Below are positions 1-8,600 of a DNA stretch of 41,256 nucleotides, piece after piece. Where the stretch lies: the NCBI GenBank assembly GCA_946403855.1, contig CAMJBH010000017.1, positions 1 through 41,256 of the forward strand. The letters run 5' to 3'. Position numbers and translations under genes: made by a program. How positions within the stretch are numbered: the first letter of the stretch is position 1; the number at the start of each line of letters is the position of its first letter. Source of the stretch: an uncultured Bacteroidales bacterium. Its GTDB lineage: Bacteria > Bacteroidota > Bacteroidia > Bacteroidales > UBA932. The notes below the pieces were generated by a model that saw only the letters and a program-made list of their open reading frames with translations, had not been told where the DNA came from and made no database searches.

Positions 1-170
1 GCGAAGGTCACAACCTCCAGGAGCACTCCATCGTGCTCGTTCGTGGCGGTCGTGTAAAAGACCTTCCTGGTGTACGTTACCACATCCTTCGTGGCGCATT
101 GGATACCGCTGGCGTAGAGGGCAGGACTCAGTCCCGTTCCCTTTATGGCGCCAAGAGGCCCAAGAAGTAG
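1..170 (+). CDS. rpsL: 30S ribosomal protein S12, 3' end only
   Basis: The window opens inside this gene. Reading from base 3 gives the last 55 residues of S12, including the conserved EGHNLQEHS and GVRYHI segments and the basic tail ending GAKRPKK before the TAG at 168-170. S12 is part of the 30S decoding centre. It sits 34 bases upstream of rpsG, the usual str-operon order. The 5' part lies outside the window. Confidence 0.97.
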   Translation, partial: EGHNLQEHSIVLVRGGRVKDLPGVRYHILRGALDTAGVEGRTQSRSLYGAKRPKK

Positions 171-204
171 CCCGGGGTGTTTTAATCTTTAATTTTTCAC
201 AAAA

Positions 205-681
205 ATGAGAAAGTCAAAGCCTAAGAAGAGGATTCTACTTCCTGATCCTAAGTTCCACGACACGATGGTTACCCGTTTCGTGAACAATCTTATGTTGCAG
301 GGGAAGAAGAGTATCGCGTATTCTATTTTTTATGATGCCATTGACATGGTAGGCGAGAAGATGAAAGATTCTGACAAGGCTCCTCTCGATATTTGGAGGA
401 AGGCTCTCGAGAACGTGACTCCCCAGATTGAGGTGAAGAGTCGCCGTATCGGCGGTGCCAACTTCCAGGTGCCGACAGAGTTGCGCCCGGAAAGGAAGAT
501 TTCGCTCTCGATGAAGAATATGATCTCTTTCGCCCGCAAGCGTTCCGGCCACTCTATGGCAGAGAAACTGTGTGCAGAAATCATCGCCGCCTACAACAAC
601 GAAGGCGGTGCGTTCAAGCGCAAAGAGGATATGCACAGAATGGCAGAGGCCAACAAGGCATTTGCTCACTTCCGCTTTTAG
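205..681 (+). CDS. rpsG: 30S ribosomal protein S7
   Basis: A 158-residue protein, the normal length of bacterial S7 in this phylum. It begins MRKSKPKKR and holds the conserved segments [28 protein letters not shown] and [20 protein letters not shown]7 binds the 3' major domain of 16S rRNA and organises the 30S head. It lies between rpsL and fusA (10 bases before the latter), so it is co-transcribed with them. Identification is secure. Confidence 0.99.
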   Translation: MRKSKPKKRILLPDPKFHDTMVTRFVNNLMLQGKKSIAYSIFYDAIDMVGEKMKDSDKAPLDIWRKALENVTPQIEVKSRRIGGANFQVPTELRPERKISLSMKNMISFARKRSGHSMAEKLCAEIIAAYNNEGGAFKRKEDMHRMAEANKAFAHFRF

Positions 682-691
682 TTAACTACTG

Positions 692-2809
692 ATGGCTAAG
701 AGAGATCTCAAATACACGAGGAACATCGGCATCATGGCCCACATCGATGCGGGCAAGACAACCACGTCCGAACGTATCCTCTATTATACCGGCAAGACCC
801 ACAAAATCGGCGAGGTGCACGAAGGTGCAGCCACCATGGACTGGATGGTTCAGGAGCAGGAGCGCGGTATCACCATCACTTCTGCCGCCACGACCGCTTT
901 CTGGCACTATGGCGGACAGACCTATCAGATCAACCTGATAGACACTCCCGGTCACGTGGACTTCACGGTGGAGGTGGAGCGCTCCCTGAGGGTGCTCGAC
1001 GGCACGATCGCCACTTTCTGCGCGGTCGGCCGCGTGCAGCCGCAGAGTGAGACGGTTTGGCGTCAGGCCGACAAGTACGGCGTACCCAAAATCGCATACG
1101 TCAACAAGATGGACCGCGTGGGTGCCGACTTCCTTGCTTGCGTGGAGGAGATCAAGACAAAGCTCGGCGCGACAGCAGTTCCCATCTGCTTACCCATAGG
1201 GGCTGAAGAAAACTTCAAGGGACTTGTGGACCTGATTTCGCGCAGAGCTATCTTCTATAACAACACCGACGAACTGGTGAACTACGAATTCGGCGACATT
1301 CCTGCAGACATGAAGGATGCCGTTGAAGAGTGGCGCGGCCAGCTTGTCGAGAAAGCTGCCGAATTCGACGACGAGTTGATGGAGAAGTTCTTCGCAGATC
1401 CCGACTCCATCACCGAGGATGAACTGATCGCCGCTCTCCGCAAAGGAACCATCTCCATGCAGATAGTCCCCGCCTGCTGCGGTTCTTCGTTCAAGAACAA
1501 GGGAGTCCAGTTCCTGCTGGACGCAGTGATGCGCTACCTCCCTTCTCCCCTCGACGTCAAAGAAATACACGCCACCAACATGGCCAACGAGCAGGACGTT
1601 CAGCTGCCGCCCAGCGCTACGGCTCCGTTCTGCGGACTTGTGTTCAAGATTGCCACCGATCCTTACGTGGGCCGTCTTGCATACATCCGCGCCTATTCGG
1701 GCCATCTGGACGCCGGCAGCTATGTGATGAATTCCCGTACTGGCCGCAAGGAAAGGGTGTCACGCCTTTTCCAGATGCACTCCAACCACCAGAATCCCAT
1801 CGATTTCGTGGAGGCGGGAGACATCTGCGCCGCAGTAGGATTCAAAGACCTGCGCACCGGTGACACGGTGTGCGCCGAGAACCACCGCTACTGCCTCGAG
1901 TCGATGGACTTCCCCGATCCCGTGATCGGTATCGCCGTGGAGCCCAAGACCCAGCAGGACCTGGACAAGCTCGACATCGCGCTTGCCAAGCTTGCGGAGG
2001 AGGATCCCACTTTCACCGTCAAGTCAGACGCTGACACCGGCCAGACCGTCATCAGCGGTATGGGCGAGCTGCACCTGGATATCATTGTCGACCGTCTGCG
2101 CCGTGAATTCGGCGTGGAGATTAACCAGGGAGCGCCTCACGTAAACTACAAAGAGGCGATCACCAGCAGCATCCAGCACCGCGAGGTGTTCAAGAAGCAG
2201 ACGGGCGGACGCGGCAAATTCGCGGACATCGTTGTGGAAATCGGTCCCGCAGACCCGGGTGTGGTAGGACTTCAGTTCGACAACCAGGTCAAGGGCGGCA
2301 ACGTTCCCAAGGAATTCGTTCCCAGTGTACAGAAAGGCTTCGAACAGGCCATGGCCAACGGCGTACTCGCCGGGTTCGAAGTGCAGTCTCTCAAGGTCAC
2401 TTTGCTGGATGGTTCGTATCATCCGGTGGATTCTGATCAGTTGTCATTCGAAATGGCTGCCCGCATGGCGTTCCGTCATGCCTGCCGCAAATGCTCTCCG
2501 GTACTGCTCGAGCCCATCATGGACCTCGAAGTGGTGACCCCCGAGGAGTATATGGGAGAAATAGTCGGTGACCTGAACCGCCGTCGCGGTCAGATCACTG
2601 CTATGGACTCCACGGCCAACGGTGCAAGGATAGTGAAGGCATTCGTGCCCCTGTCCGAGCAGTTCGGCTACGTGACAGTGCTCCGTACCCTTTCTTCAGG
2701 AAGGGCCGCCAGCACCATGTCCTTCGACCATTACTCAGAAGTCCCTCAGGCCCTGGCCAGGGATATCGTAGAGAAGAGCGGCTACAAGTTCAGTGCGGAT
2801 GACGAATAA
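692..2809 (+). CDS. fusA: Elongation factor G
   Basis: A 705-residue translational GTPase that moves tRNAs and mRNA through the ribosome. The G domain is complete: P-loop AHIDAGKTT near residue 16, switch region with ERGITI, DTPGH near 90 and NKMD near 144. Domains II to V follow, ending in the DHYSEVP segment typical of EF-G. The start 10 bases after rpsG fits operon expression. tuf does not follow it here; rpsJ comes next, as in other Bacteroidetes. Confidence 0.98.
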   Translation: MAKRDLKYTRNIGIMAHIDAGKTTTSERILYYTGKTHKIGEVHEGAATMDWMVQEQERGITITSAATTAFWHYGGQTYQINLIDTPGHVDFTVEVERSLRVLDGTIATFCAVGRVQPQSETVWRQADKYGVPKIAYVNKMDRVGADFLACVEEIKTKLGATAVPICLPIGAEENFKGLVDLISRRAIFYNNTDELVNYEFGDIPADMKDAVEEWRGQLVEKAAEFDDELMEKFFADPDSITEDELIAALRKGTISMQIVPACCGSSFKNKGVQFLLDAVMRYLPSPLDVKEIHATNMANEQDVQLPPSATAPFCGLVFKIATDPYVGRLAYIRAYSGHLDAGSYVMNSRTGRKERVSRLFQMHSNHQNPIDFVEAGDICAAVGFKDLRTGDTVCAENHRYCLESMDFPDPVIGIAVEPKTQQDLDKLDIALAKLAEEDPTFTVKSDADTGQTVISGMGELHLDIIVDRLRREFGVEINQGAPHVNYKEAITSSIQHREVFKKQTGGRGKFADIVVEIGPADPGVVGLQFDNQVKGGNVPKEFVPSVQKGFEQAMANGVLAGFEVQSLKVTLLDGSYHPVDSDQLSFEMAARMAFRHACRKCSPVLLEPIMDLEVVTPEEYMGEIVGDLNRRRGQITAMDSTANGARIVKAFVPLSEQFGYVTVLRTLSSGRAASTMSFDHYSEVPQALARDIVEKSGYKFSADDE

Positions 2810-2836
2810 TCAAATGATTTTAAACAATTTAATTAT

Positions 2837-3142
2837 ATGAGTCAGAAAATTAGAATTAAACTCAAGTCTTTCGATCACATGCTCGTCGACAAGTCGGCCG
2901 CCAAGATCGTTGACACGGTGAAAGCTACAGGCGCGAAGGTGAATGGACCTATTCCTCTCCCTACCAACAAGAAGATCTTCACCGTAAACCGCTCCACCTT
3001 CGTGAACAAGAAGGCCCGCGAGCAGTTCGAGCTCGATTCCTACCGCAGGCTTCTCGACATTGAGGATTCCAACGCCAAGACCGTTGACGCCCTCATGAAG
3101 CTCGAGTTGCCCTCCGGAGTTGAAGTCGAAATCAAAGTGTGA
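2837..3142 (+). CDS. rpsJ: 30S ribosomal protein S10
   Basis: A 101-residue protein beginning [14 protein letters not shown], with the family segments GPIPLPTNK and ARLL-equivalent RRLLDIED and the C-terminal [12 protein letters not shown]10 is part of the 30S head and is also NusE, the antitermination partner of NusB. It lies 27 bases after fusA. In most Bacteroidetes rplC, rplD and the rest of the S10 operon follow directly. Here rpsJ is followed instead by a tRNA gene and a terminator. Confidence 0.98.
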   Translation: MSQKIRIKLKSFDHMLVDKSAAKIVDTVKATGAKVNGPIPLPTNKKIFTVNRSTFVNKKAREQFELDSYRRLLDIEDSNAKTVDALMKLELPSGVEVEIKV

Positions 3143-3170
3143 GGATAGTAGCTTTTTCGTAAAAGTTTAC

Positions 3171-3178
3171 TAAATTTG
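3171..3178 (+). promoter_or_regulatory. Predicted -7 promoter box for the tRNA gene
   Basis: TAAATTTG matches the Bacteroidetes -7 consensus TAnnTTTG exactly and ends 24 bases before the mature tRNA. It suggests that the tRNA has its own promoter rather than relying only on readthrough from rpsJ. No clear TTTG -33 box is visible at the right distance. Confidence 0.6.
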
Positions 3179-3182
3179 TAAC

Positions 3183-3198
3183 CCCGGATATATCCGGG
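3183..3198. promoter_or_regulatory. Perfect 16-bp palindrome in the tRNA leader
   Basis: CCCGGATATATCCGGG is a perfect palindrome lying between the predicted -7 box and the tRNA 5' end, about where transcription should start. It could be an operator, or a small hairpin in the precursor leader. There is no T-run, so it is not a standard terminator for rpsJ. The role is unknown. Confidence 0.4.
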
Positions 3199-3202
3199 TA
3201 CC

Positions 3203-3276
3203 GGTCCCTTAGCTCAGTTGGTTAGAGCACCTGACTCATAATCAGGGAGTCGTAGGATCATGCCCTACAGGGACCA
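3203..3276 (+). tRNA. tRNA with CAU anticodon (Met or lysidine-type Ile2)
   Basis: A complete 74-nt cloverleaf. The acceptor stem GGTCCCT pairs with AGGGACC, the D stem is GCTC/GAGC, the anticodon stem is CCTGA/TCAGG, and the T stem is GTAGG/CCTAC. Anticodon CAT is at 3237-3239 and the discriminator is A3276. CCA is not encoded. The T loop is ATCATGC instead of the usual TTCRANY. The acceptor stem resembles tRNA-Ile2 as much as elongator tRNA-Met, so identity is left open; initiator is unlikely because the first acceptor pair G-C is formed and the anticodon stem lacks the three G-C pairs. Confidence 0.93.
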
Positions 3277-3277
3277 C

Positions 3278-3306
3278 AAAAGGCCAGCGATTGTCGCTGG
3301 CCTTTT
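3278..3306 (+). terminator. Rho-independent terminator after the tRNA
   Basis: A 9-bp perfect GC-rich stem (GGCCAGCGA / TCGCTGGCC) with a three-base loop is followed by TTTT and preceded by AAAA, so it could work on both strands. It starts two bases after the tRNA discriminator and should end the tRNA transcript and any readthrough from the ribosomal genes. Confidence 0.85.
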
Positions 3307-3387
3307 GCGTTACCTTTGCGGCGCCACCAGGGGCGGTGTTCCGTCCTCCGTTTTCCAGGGGAGTACAGGCTTTTCCAGGAATATTTC

Positions 3388-3395
3388 TATATTTA
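3388..3395 (+). promoter_or_regulatory. Possible -7 promoter box ahead of the proC remnant
   Basis: TATATTTA is one base off the TAnnTTTG consensus and lies 17 bases before the ATG of the gene remnant. It may be the old promoter of that gene and could now drive the esterase downstream. Confidence 0.4.
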
Positions 3396-3412
3396 CACAA
3401 AAAAGAAGCATC

Positions 3413-3541
3413 ATGAGGATTGCAATCATAGGCGCAGGCAATAGGGGAGGCTAGGTGGAGCGAATCTTCAACACGGTGGGCAAGACGCTGATGGTCAATA
3501 AGAAGCAGCTTAACGCCGTGATTAAAGGACTCACACTGTAA
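3413..3541 (+). pseudogene. Remnant of a proC-like (pyrroline-5-carboxylate reductase) gene
   Basis: One frame holds two short pieces separated by a TAG at 3452-3454. The first, MRIAIIGAGNRGG, is the Rossmann N-terminus typical of P5C reductase (usually IGAGNMG). The second, VERIFNTVGKTLMVNKKQL, resembles the internal ProC segment just before the conserved ALSGSGPAY region. About a hundred codons between them and the whole C-terminus are missing. The remnant is followed after 12 bases by the esterase. ProC assignment rests on motif resemblance; another Rossmann oxidoreductase is possible. A working copy would have to lie elsewhere. Confidence 0.5.
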
Positions 3542-3553
3542 TACTAACGATAT

Positions 3554-4561
3554 ATGAAAACACTAAAACTTTTCCTTCTGACGCTCTTCGCTGCGGCATT
3601 GTTTCCTACGCTAGTTAGTGCGGCAAATATTTATAACCGCTATGGAATGGTGCTGCTCCAGCAAAGCGACGGCAGCTACACGATCAAAGACGCCCAAAAA
3701 TACGAGCCGCTGATAGGCGACCCGTACCGGCTCCCCAAAGTTCTTGTCCCGTACGAGGCCAAGGTGCCGGCATACAACAATTCCGCAATGGAAACGGTGG
3801 TTCCCGAAACCGTCGTGTACAAAAAAAGCGTGACCGGAGACGACCTGCCGTTGATGATATACAGGTCGGGGCGGGACAATTCTCCGGTAGTATTCCATAT
3901 CCACGGAGGCGGCTGGGTGTCAGGAAGTTATACTGGCGCTGCCGCATTTTGCAAGACCCTTGCAGGCAAGTACGGAGTCACCGTGGTGAGCATTGAATAC
4001 TCCTTTGCCAACGCCCCCGGGGTGCGCCTGGAAGATACTGTCGATGACTGTTATGATGCAGTGGACTATGTCCTGGGCAGAGCTGAGGAGTACGGCATAG
4101 ATCCGGAACGTGTAGGCTTTGTGGGCAGCTCTGCCGGCGGACACCTTTCGGCCTGCTGCGCCATGCATTTCCCCCAGACCAAGGCTTACGCAGGCTGGTA
4201 CGGGGCCTATGACATGCAGTACACCATGGACAATTACGCGCCGGCGTCAAACGTCAAGAAGCACCAGCGCTACGACGTGTTCCTGAACGGATGGGACCCG
4301 GACTACGTGGCCAGATTCTCCCCCGTCAAAATGGCAGAATCCAAGAGCGGCCTGTCCTACAAGGCCATTCTGTTCACAGGCACTGCCGACATAACCATAG
4401 GACCGGACAATGCCCGCCGCTACCGCGAGGCTCTTGCCGGAGCAGGATTGAATGACGTCAAAGTGGTGACTTACAAGAACGTAACCCACACCATCGGCAA
4501 ATCCTACGCTGCCGCCGACATGTACACCCGGAGCCTGCGCCTGTTCGCAAAAGCCCTGTAA
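3554..4561 (+). CDS. Secreted alpha/beta-hydrolase esterase (HSL-like)
   Basis: A 335-residue hydrolase with an N-terminal signal peptide (first ~23 residues, ending LVSA). The oxyanion-hole motif HGGGW is at 117-121 and the nucleophile elbow GSSAG at 191-195 (Ser193). The Asp of the triad is likely in TGTADIT near 276-282 and the His in VTHTIG near 312. This is the layout of the hormone-sensitive-lipase/acetyl-esterase group (alpha/beta hydrolase fold-3), acting on small or carbohydrate-linked esters outside the cytoplasm. Substrate cannot be told. It stands alone between the proC remnant and a palindromic repeat element. Confidence 0.85.
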   Translation: MKTLKLFLLTLFAAALFPTLVSAANIYNRYGMVLLQQSDGSYTIKDAQKYEPLIGDPYRLPKVLVPYEAKVPAYNNSAMETVVPETVVYKKSVTGDDLPLMIYRSGRDNSPVVFHIHGGGWVSGSYTGAAAFCKTLAGKYGVTVVSIEYSFANAPGVRLEDTVDDCYDAVDYVLGRAEEYGIDPERVGFVGSSAGGHLSACCAMHFPQTKAYAGWYGAYDMQYTMDNYAPASNVKKHQRYDVFLNGWDPDYVARFSPVKMAESKSGLSYKAILFTGTADITIGPDNARRYREALAGAGLNDVKVVTYKNVTHTIGKSYAAADMYTRSLRLFAKAL

Positions 4562-4584
4562 GTGGAGCGAGCCGCGGACACCTC

Positions 4585-4694
4585 CGGTGGCGCTTAACAT
4601 ACTGTAAACCAATCACTTCGCCAATTTGCCTGCATCAAAAACGATGCAGGCAAAAGGAGCAACGCGCTGCCAATCAGACACTTGCCCGCCACCG
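4585..4694 (+). repeat. 110-bp palindromic repeat element, copy 1
   Basis: The element begins CGGTGGCG and ends CGCCACCG, an 8-bp terminal inverted repeat. It carries a perfect 12-bp internal hairpin (TTTGCCTGCATC 4625-4636 / GATGCAGGCAAA 4643-4654, loop AAAAAC). A second copy of exactly the same length lies at 30754-30863 in the opposite orientation, about 67% identical by eye and nearly identical at the ends and hairpin. It looks like a REP- or MITE-type non-coding element. It sits between the esterase and the rhaD promoter and may end transcription of the esterase. Confidence 0.75.
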
Positions 4695-4729
4695 CAAATA
4701 CCCGCAGGCAGTTTTCGAAAAACTATTGC

Positions 4730-4737
4730 TATATTTG
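4730..4737 (+). promoter_or_regulatory. -7 promoter box of rhaD
   Basis: TATATTTG fits the Bacteroidetes TAnnTTTG consensus exactly and ends 16 bases before the ATG at 4754. This supports that ATG over the in-frame upstream codon at 4682, which would lie upstream of the promoter and inside the repeat element. Confidence 0.7.
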
Positions 4738-4753
4738 CACAAAACGTAGAGAC

Positions 4754-5590
4754 ATGGAAAAGAGCATTCTTGAAGGCAGGCCGGAGCTTGCTGCATGTAT
4801 AGCACAGTGCGCCGAAGTGGCTGGTTATCTGTGGGAGAAAGGATGGGCCGAAAGAAACGGCGGCAACCTGACCTACAACATCACCCAATTTGTTGACGAT
4901 CAGATGCGCGAGCTTCCTGCGCTGGAGTGCGGCGGCCGCACGGCGATTCCCATTGGCAAGGTCCTCAAGAACCTGAAGGGCTGCTGGTTCTATGCCAAAG
5001 GCACAGGCCGCCGCATGCGCGACCTTGCCCGCAAGCCCATGGAGAACGGCTGCATGATCCGCATCACCCCCGATTGCGCCCACTACGAGATGGTGGCCGA
5101 CGCTCCTGTGATGCCCACTTCGGAGCTGCCCTCGCACCTGGCCCTTCAAGACTTCCTCATAGGCAGCGGAAGCAGCTACAAGGCCACCCTGCACACCCAC
5201 CCTATAGAGTTGATAGCACTTTCTCATATTCGCAGTTTCTGTTCGTCAGAAGTCCTCACCAACACCCTGTGGTCCATGATTCCCGAGACTCTGGCTTTCG
5301 CTCCCCTCGGGCTCGGATTCATTCCGTTCGCCAATCCCGGCACCGTAGAGCTCGCCGACGAAACTCTCAAACTCATTGGCACATACGACGTGGTGCTCTG
5401 GGAAAAGCACGGCACAGTGGCTGTGGGCCTGGACATGATGGACGCATTCGACCAGACAGATGTCCTCAACAAAGCGGCCTGCATCTATAAGTCAGCCTGC
5501 CAGATGGGAGCCAAGCCGGAAGGCATGAGCATGGAGCAGATGAAGGGCATCCAGGAGCTCTTTAACATCCCGAAAACCAGGGTAAAATAG
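4754..5590 (+). CDS. rhaD: Rhamnulose-1-phosphate aldolase
   Basis: A 278-residue class II aldolase that splits L-rhamnulose 1-phosphate into dihydroxyacetone phosphate and L-lactaldehyde. It begins MEKSILEGRPELAACI and has GYLWEKGWAERNGGN. Zinc ligands and base match the E. coli enzyme pattern: Glu124 (PTSELPSH), His147 and His149 (LHTHP) and His219 (WEKHGTVAVG). Length matches the family (~270). No other rhamnose genes (rhaA, rhaB, rhaT) are next to it, so here it stands as a single gene with its own promoter. The start is set by the promoter and by the family N-terminus. Confidence 0.93.
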   Translation: MEKSILEGRPELAACIAQCAEVAGYLWEKGWAERNGGNLTYNITQFVDDQMRELPALECGGRTAIPIGKVLKNLKGCWFYAKGTGRRMRDLARKPMENGCMIRITPDCAHYEMVADAPVMPTSELPSHLALQDFLIGSGSSYKATLHTHPIELIALSHIRSFCSSEVLTNTLWSMIPETLAFAPLGLGFIPFANPGTVELADETLKLIGTYDVVLWEKHGTVAVGLDMMDAFDQTDVLNKAACIYKSACQMGAKPEGMSMEQMKGIQELFNIPKTRVK

Positions 5591-5632
5591 GCGTTAATTT
5601 AGCCGGAGGCTTGTTTTTTCAGCTTTTTCTCA

Positions 5633-5640
5633 TATATTTG
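5633..5640 (+). promoter_or_regulatory. Promoter of the BIG2/FISUMP lipoprotein gene
   Basis: TATATTTG is an exact -7 box, with CTTG at 5610-5613 exactly 19 bases upstream as a near-match to the -33 box TTTG. The ATG at 5666 follows 25 bases downstream. Confidence 0.65.
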
Positions 5641-5665
5641 TAAAAACTTAAGATTTCATAGGCCT

Positions 5666-8600
5666 ATGAAACCCACAAGACTTCTGTCCGCTCTTGCGGT
5701 CGCTGCGTTGCTCATTGCGGCGTGCGTAAAACCACAAACCGAGATAGCTGTTGAGAGTGTTAGCGTAACCCCCACGAGCATGGAGCTCACTGTAGGCGAC
5801 ACCCACTCGATAACCGCTACTGTATCCCCCTCCGATGCCACCAACAAGGCCATCTCGTGGAAATCCTCAGACTCCGGTATCGCATCCGTCGCCGACGGTA
5901 AGGTTACCGCTGTAGCCCCCGGTAATGCCACTATTACCGTCACAACCACGGACGGAGGCAAAACTGCCACCTGCGCCGTGAAGGTCAACGCCAAACCGGT
6001 CCCCGTGAGTTCCGTAAGCCTGAGCGAGAAGGAACTCAAGCTCGTTGTGGGCGACAAGGCCACTCTCACAGCCACCGTGCTGCCCGAGGACGCCACCGAC
6101 AAGTCTTACACCTGGAGCAGCTCGGACGACAAGATCGCCACCGTCAAAGACGGGGAAGTGGAAGCCATCGCTCCCGGTAAGGCCACCATCACCGTCACCA
6201 CAACCAACGGCGGCAAGACAGCCACCTGCGAAGTTACAGTCGAAGCCCCTGTGGTAAACGTCAGTTCTGTGAGCGTTTCTCCTGAGGCAGTGGAGCTTGT
6301 GGAAGGCAGCAAAGCCACCCTCACCGCCACCGTGCTGCCCGAGGACGCCACCGACAAGACCGTCAGCTGGAGCACTTCCGACAGCAAAATAGCAACAGTT
6401 AAAGACGGACAGCTCGAAGCTATAGCCCCCGGCACTGCCACCATCACCGTCACCACCACCGACGGAGGCAAGACAGCCAGCTGCAAGGTCACGGTGAAAG
6501 CCAAGACGATAGCAGTAACCGGCGTCAAGATAAGCAAGTCCGAACTTGAACTCAAAGTCGGCGAAGAAGCAAGCCTCACAGCCACCGTGGAGCCCGAGAC
6601 CGCATCCAATAAGAACGTCGTGTGGTCCGCCGATCCCGAGAGCGTGGTGAAGGTGAGCAAAGACGGCAAGGTGACCGCTGTCGCCGAAGGCACCGGCACC
6701 GTGACCGCCACCACTGAAGACGGCGGCTTCAAGGCCAGTTGCAAGGTCACCGTAACCACTCCTTACGTGGCCGTGACCGGCATTAAGGTCGATCCCGAGA
6801 AAATCGAAATCATGGAGGAAGCCAAGATAGACCTCAGCGCAGAAGTCATCCCCTCCACAGCCACCGATACCAAAGTCGAATTCGTCATTGCCGACGAATC
6901 CATCATATCCGCGACAAGCACCGAAGGAAACTCTGTGAAACTGCTTGGCGTCAAAGCCGGTGACACCAAAATCACCGTCAAGGCTGCCGACGGCATCAGC
7001 AAGGACGTCCCTGTGACGGTCATTCCCAAACCCGTCATTCCTCCTGCAGTCACTCTGACTGTAGATCTGGGTCTTCCTTCCGGAATAATCTGGGCCACGG
7101 CCAATGTGGGCGGAACCTATCCTTGGGATATCGGAGATTACTTCGCATGGGGCGAGATATCTCCCAAATCCACATACACATGGGACAATTACAAATGGGG
7201 GTCAAAATCGACGAGCCTCACAAAGTATGTCATGTTCATGGGCGACGGCACTGTTGACGGCAGGCAGAGGCTTCTCGAAGAAGACGACGCTGCAACCGCC
7301 AACATGGGACCGGAATGGCGCATTCCCACTGCAGATGAAGCCAATGAACTCATAAAATACTGCACCTGGGAAAAGACAAGCATGGAAGGCGTGCAGGGAT
7401 ATAAACTCACAGGCCCCAACGGCAACACCATGTTCCTGCCCCTAAATGGATTCAAGGACACCGACGTTAAGTATAACGACAGGCCATACATCATGACCTC
7501 CGATTTGTTTAACGTCCTCACTGAAGGAGCCGAGAGTTATTTCTGCACCCGCCTTAGCTTCGAAGGCAGCAGTGAATATCCTGGCACTTTACGGTTTCAC
7601 AGGCCATGCGGAATCGGTGTACGTGGAATCCTCAAATCTTCCGTCCCCAAAGTAGAAGCCAACCAGTTATTCCTCAGCAAATCGTCCATCGAACTTGAAG
7701 AGAATCACAGATGGCAGCTTTACGCAAAGATTCCCACAGTCGGCACAAATGACATTTCCATCAAGTGGAGCAGCAGCAACACCGATGTGGCAATCGTGGG
7801 TGTCGGCGGACTTGTGACTGCAAAAAAGAGCGGAAGCGCCACCATCACAGCCACCACCTCCAACGGCAAGAGCGCAACATGCGCCGTGACCGTGAAGAGC
7901 AAGGAAATTCTGCCCGAAGAAATCACGCTAAGCCAGACGGAAATCTATATGCAGCCCATGAAGACTGCCTTCGTGACCGTGAATGTCCTTCCCACCGAGG
8001 CCACCAACAGGACTGTCACACCGTCTTATTCCAACGAAGATCTTATAGTTGTGGAGAACATTGACGACAAGGGCGTGGCCAGGATAGCTTCATTTAACGC
8101 AAAGGGATCCTGCCTGCTCACCTTCACCACGGTAAACGGTCTTTCCGCTTCTGTCAAGGTCGTGGTGGGAGATCCGCCCGCAGAGCCCGACGAAGTTGAC
8201 CTTGGCCTGCCCTCCGGAACCGTCTGGGCGGCATGGAACGTCGGAGCCTCCAAGCCCGAAGAATACGGTAAGTATTACGCTTGGGGCGATACTGATGATA
8301 AGACCAATTTCACGCGCGACACTTATTATTACTACTGGGAGGAGAAGTTCCAGAAGTATAATACAAATGACGGCAAAATGCGTCTGAACTTCGTTGACGA
8401 TCAGGCATGGTGGGTTTATGGCGGCAAATGGCGCACACCGACAGTTGCTCAGTGGCAAGAGCTCTTCGACAACTGCTCTGTGGTGAGCGACACCCGCTTC
8501 GGCATGCTCGGCGCCAAAATTACCGGCCCCAACGGCAACAGCATATTCCTTCCTTTCGACGGTTATATCGATGGAACTGCCAGCGTAGAAAAGAATACTT

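Noticed and set aside
3260..3454. 64-codon frame covering the end of the tRNA, the terminator and the proC remnant
   Set aside because: It starts inside the tRNA and reads through the terminator; only the last 13 codons have protein-like sequence.
4625..4654. Hairpin before rhaD as a simple rho-independent terminator
   Set aside because: The stem is perfect but it is not followed by a T-run on the plus strand, and the match at 30754-30863 shows it belongs to a repeat element.
5591..5632. Terminator after rhaD
   Set aside because: AGCC-GGA-GGCT followed by T-run is only a four-base stem, too weak to call.
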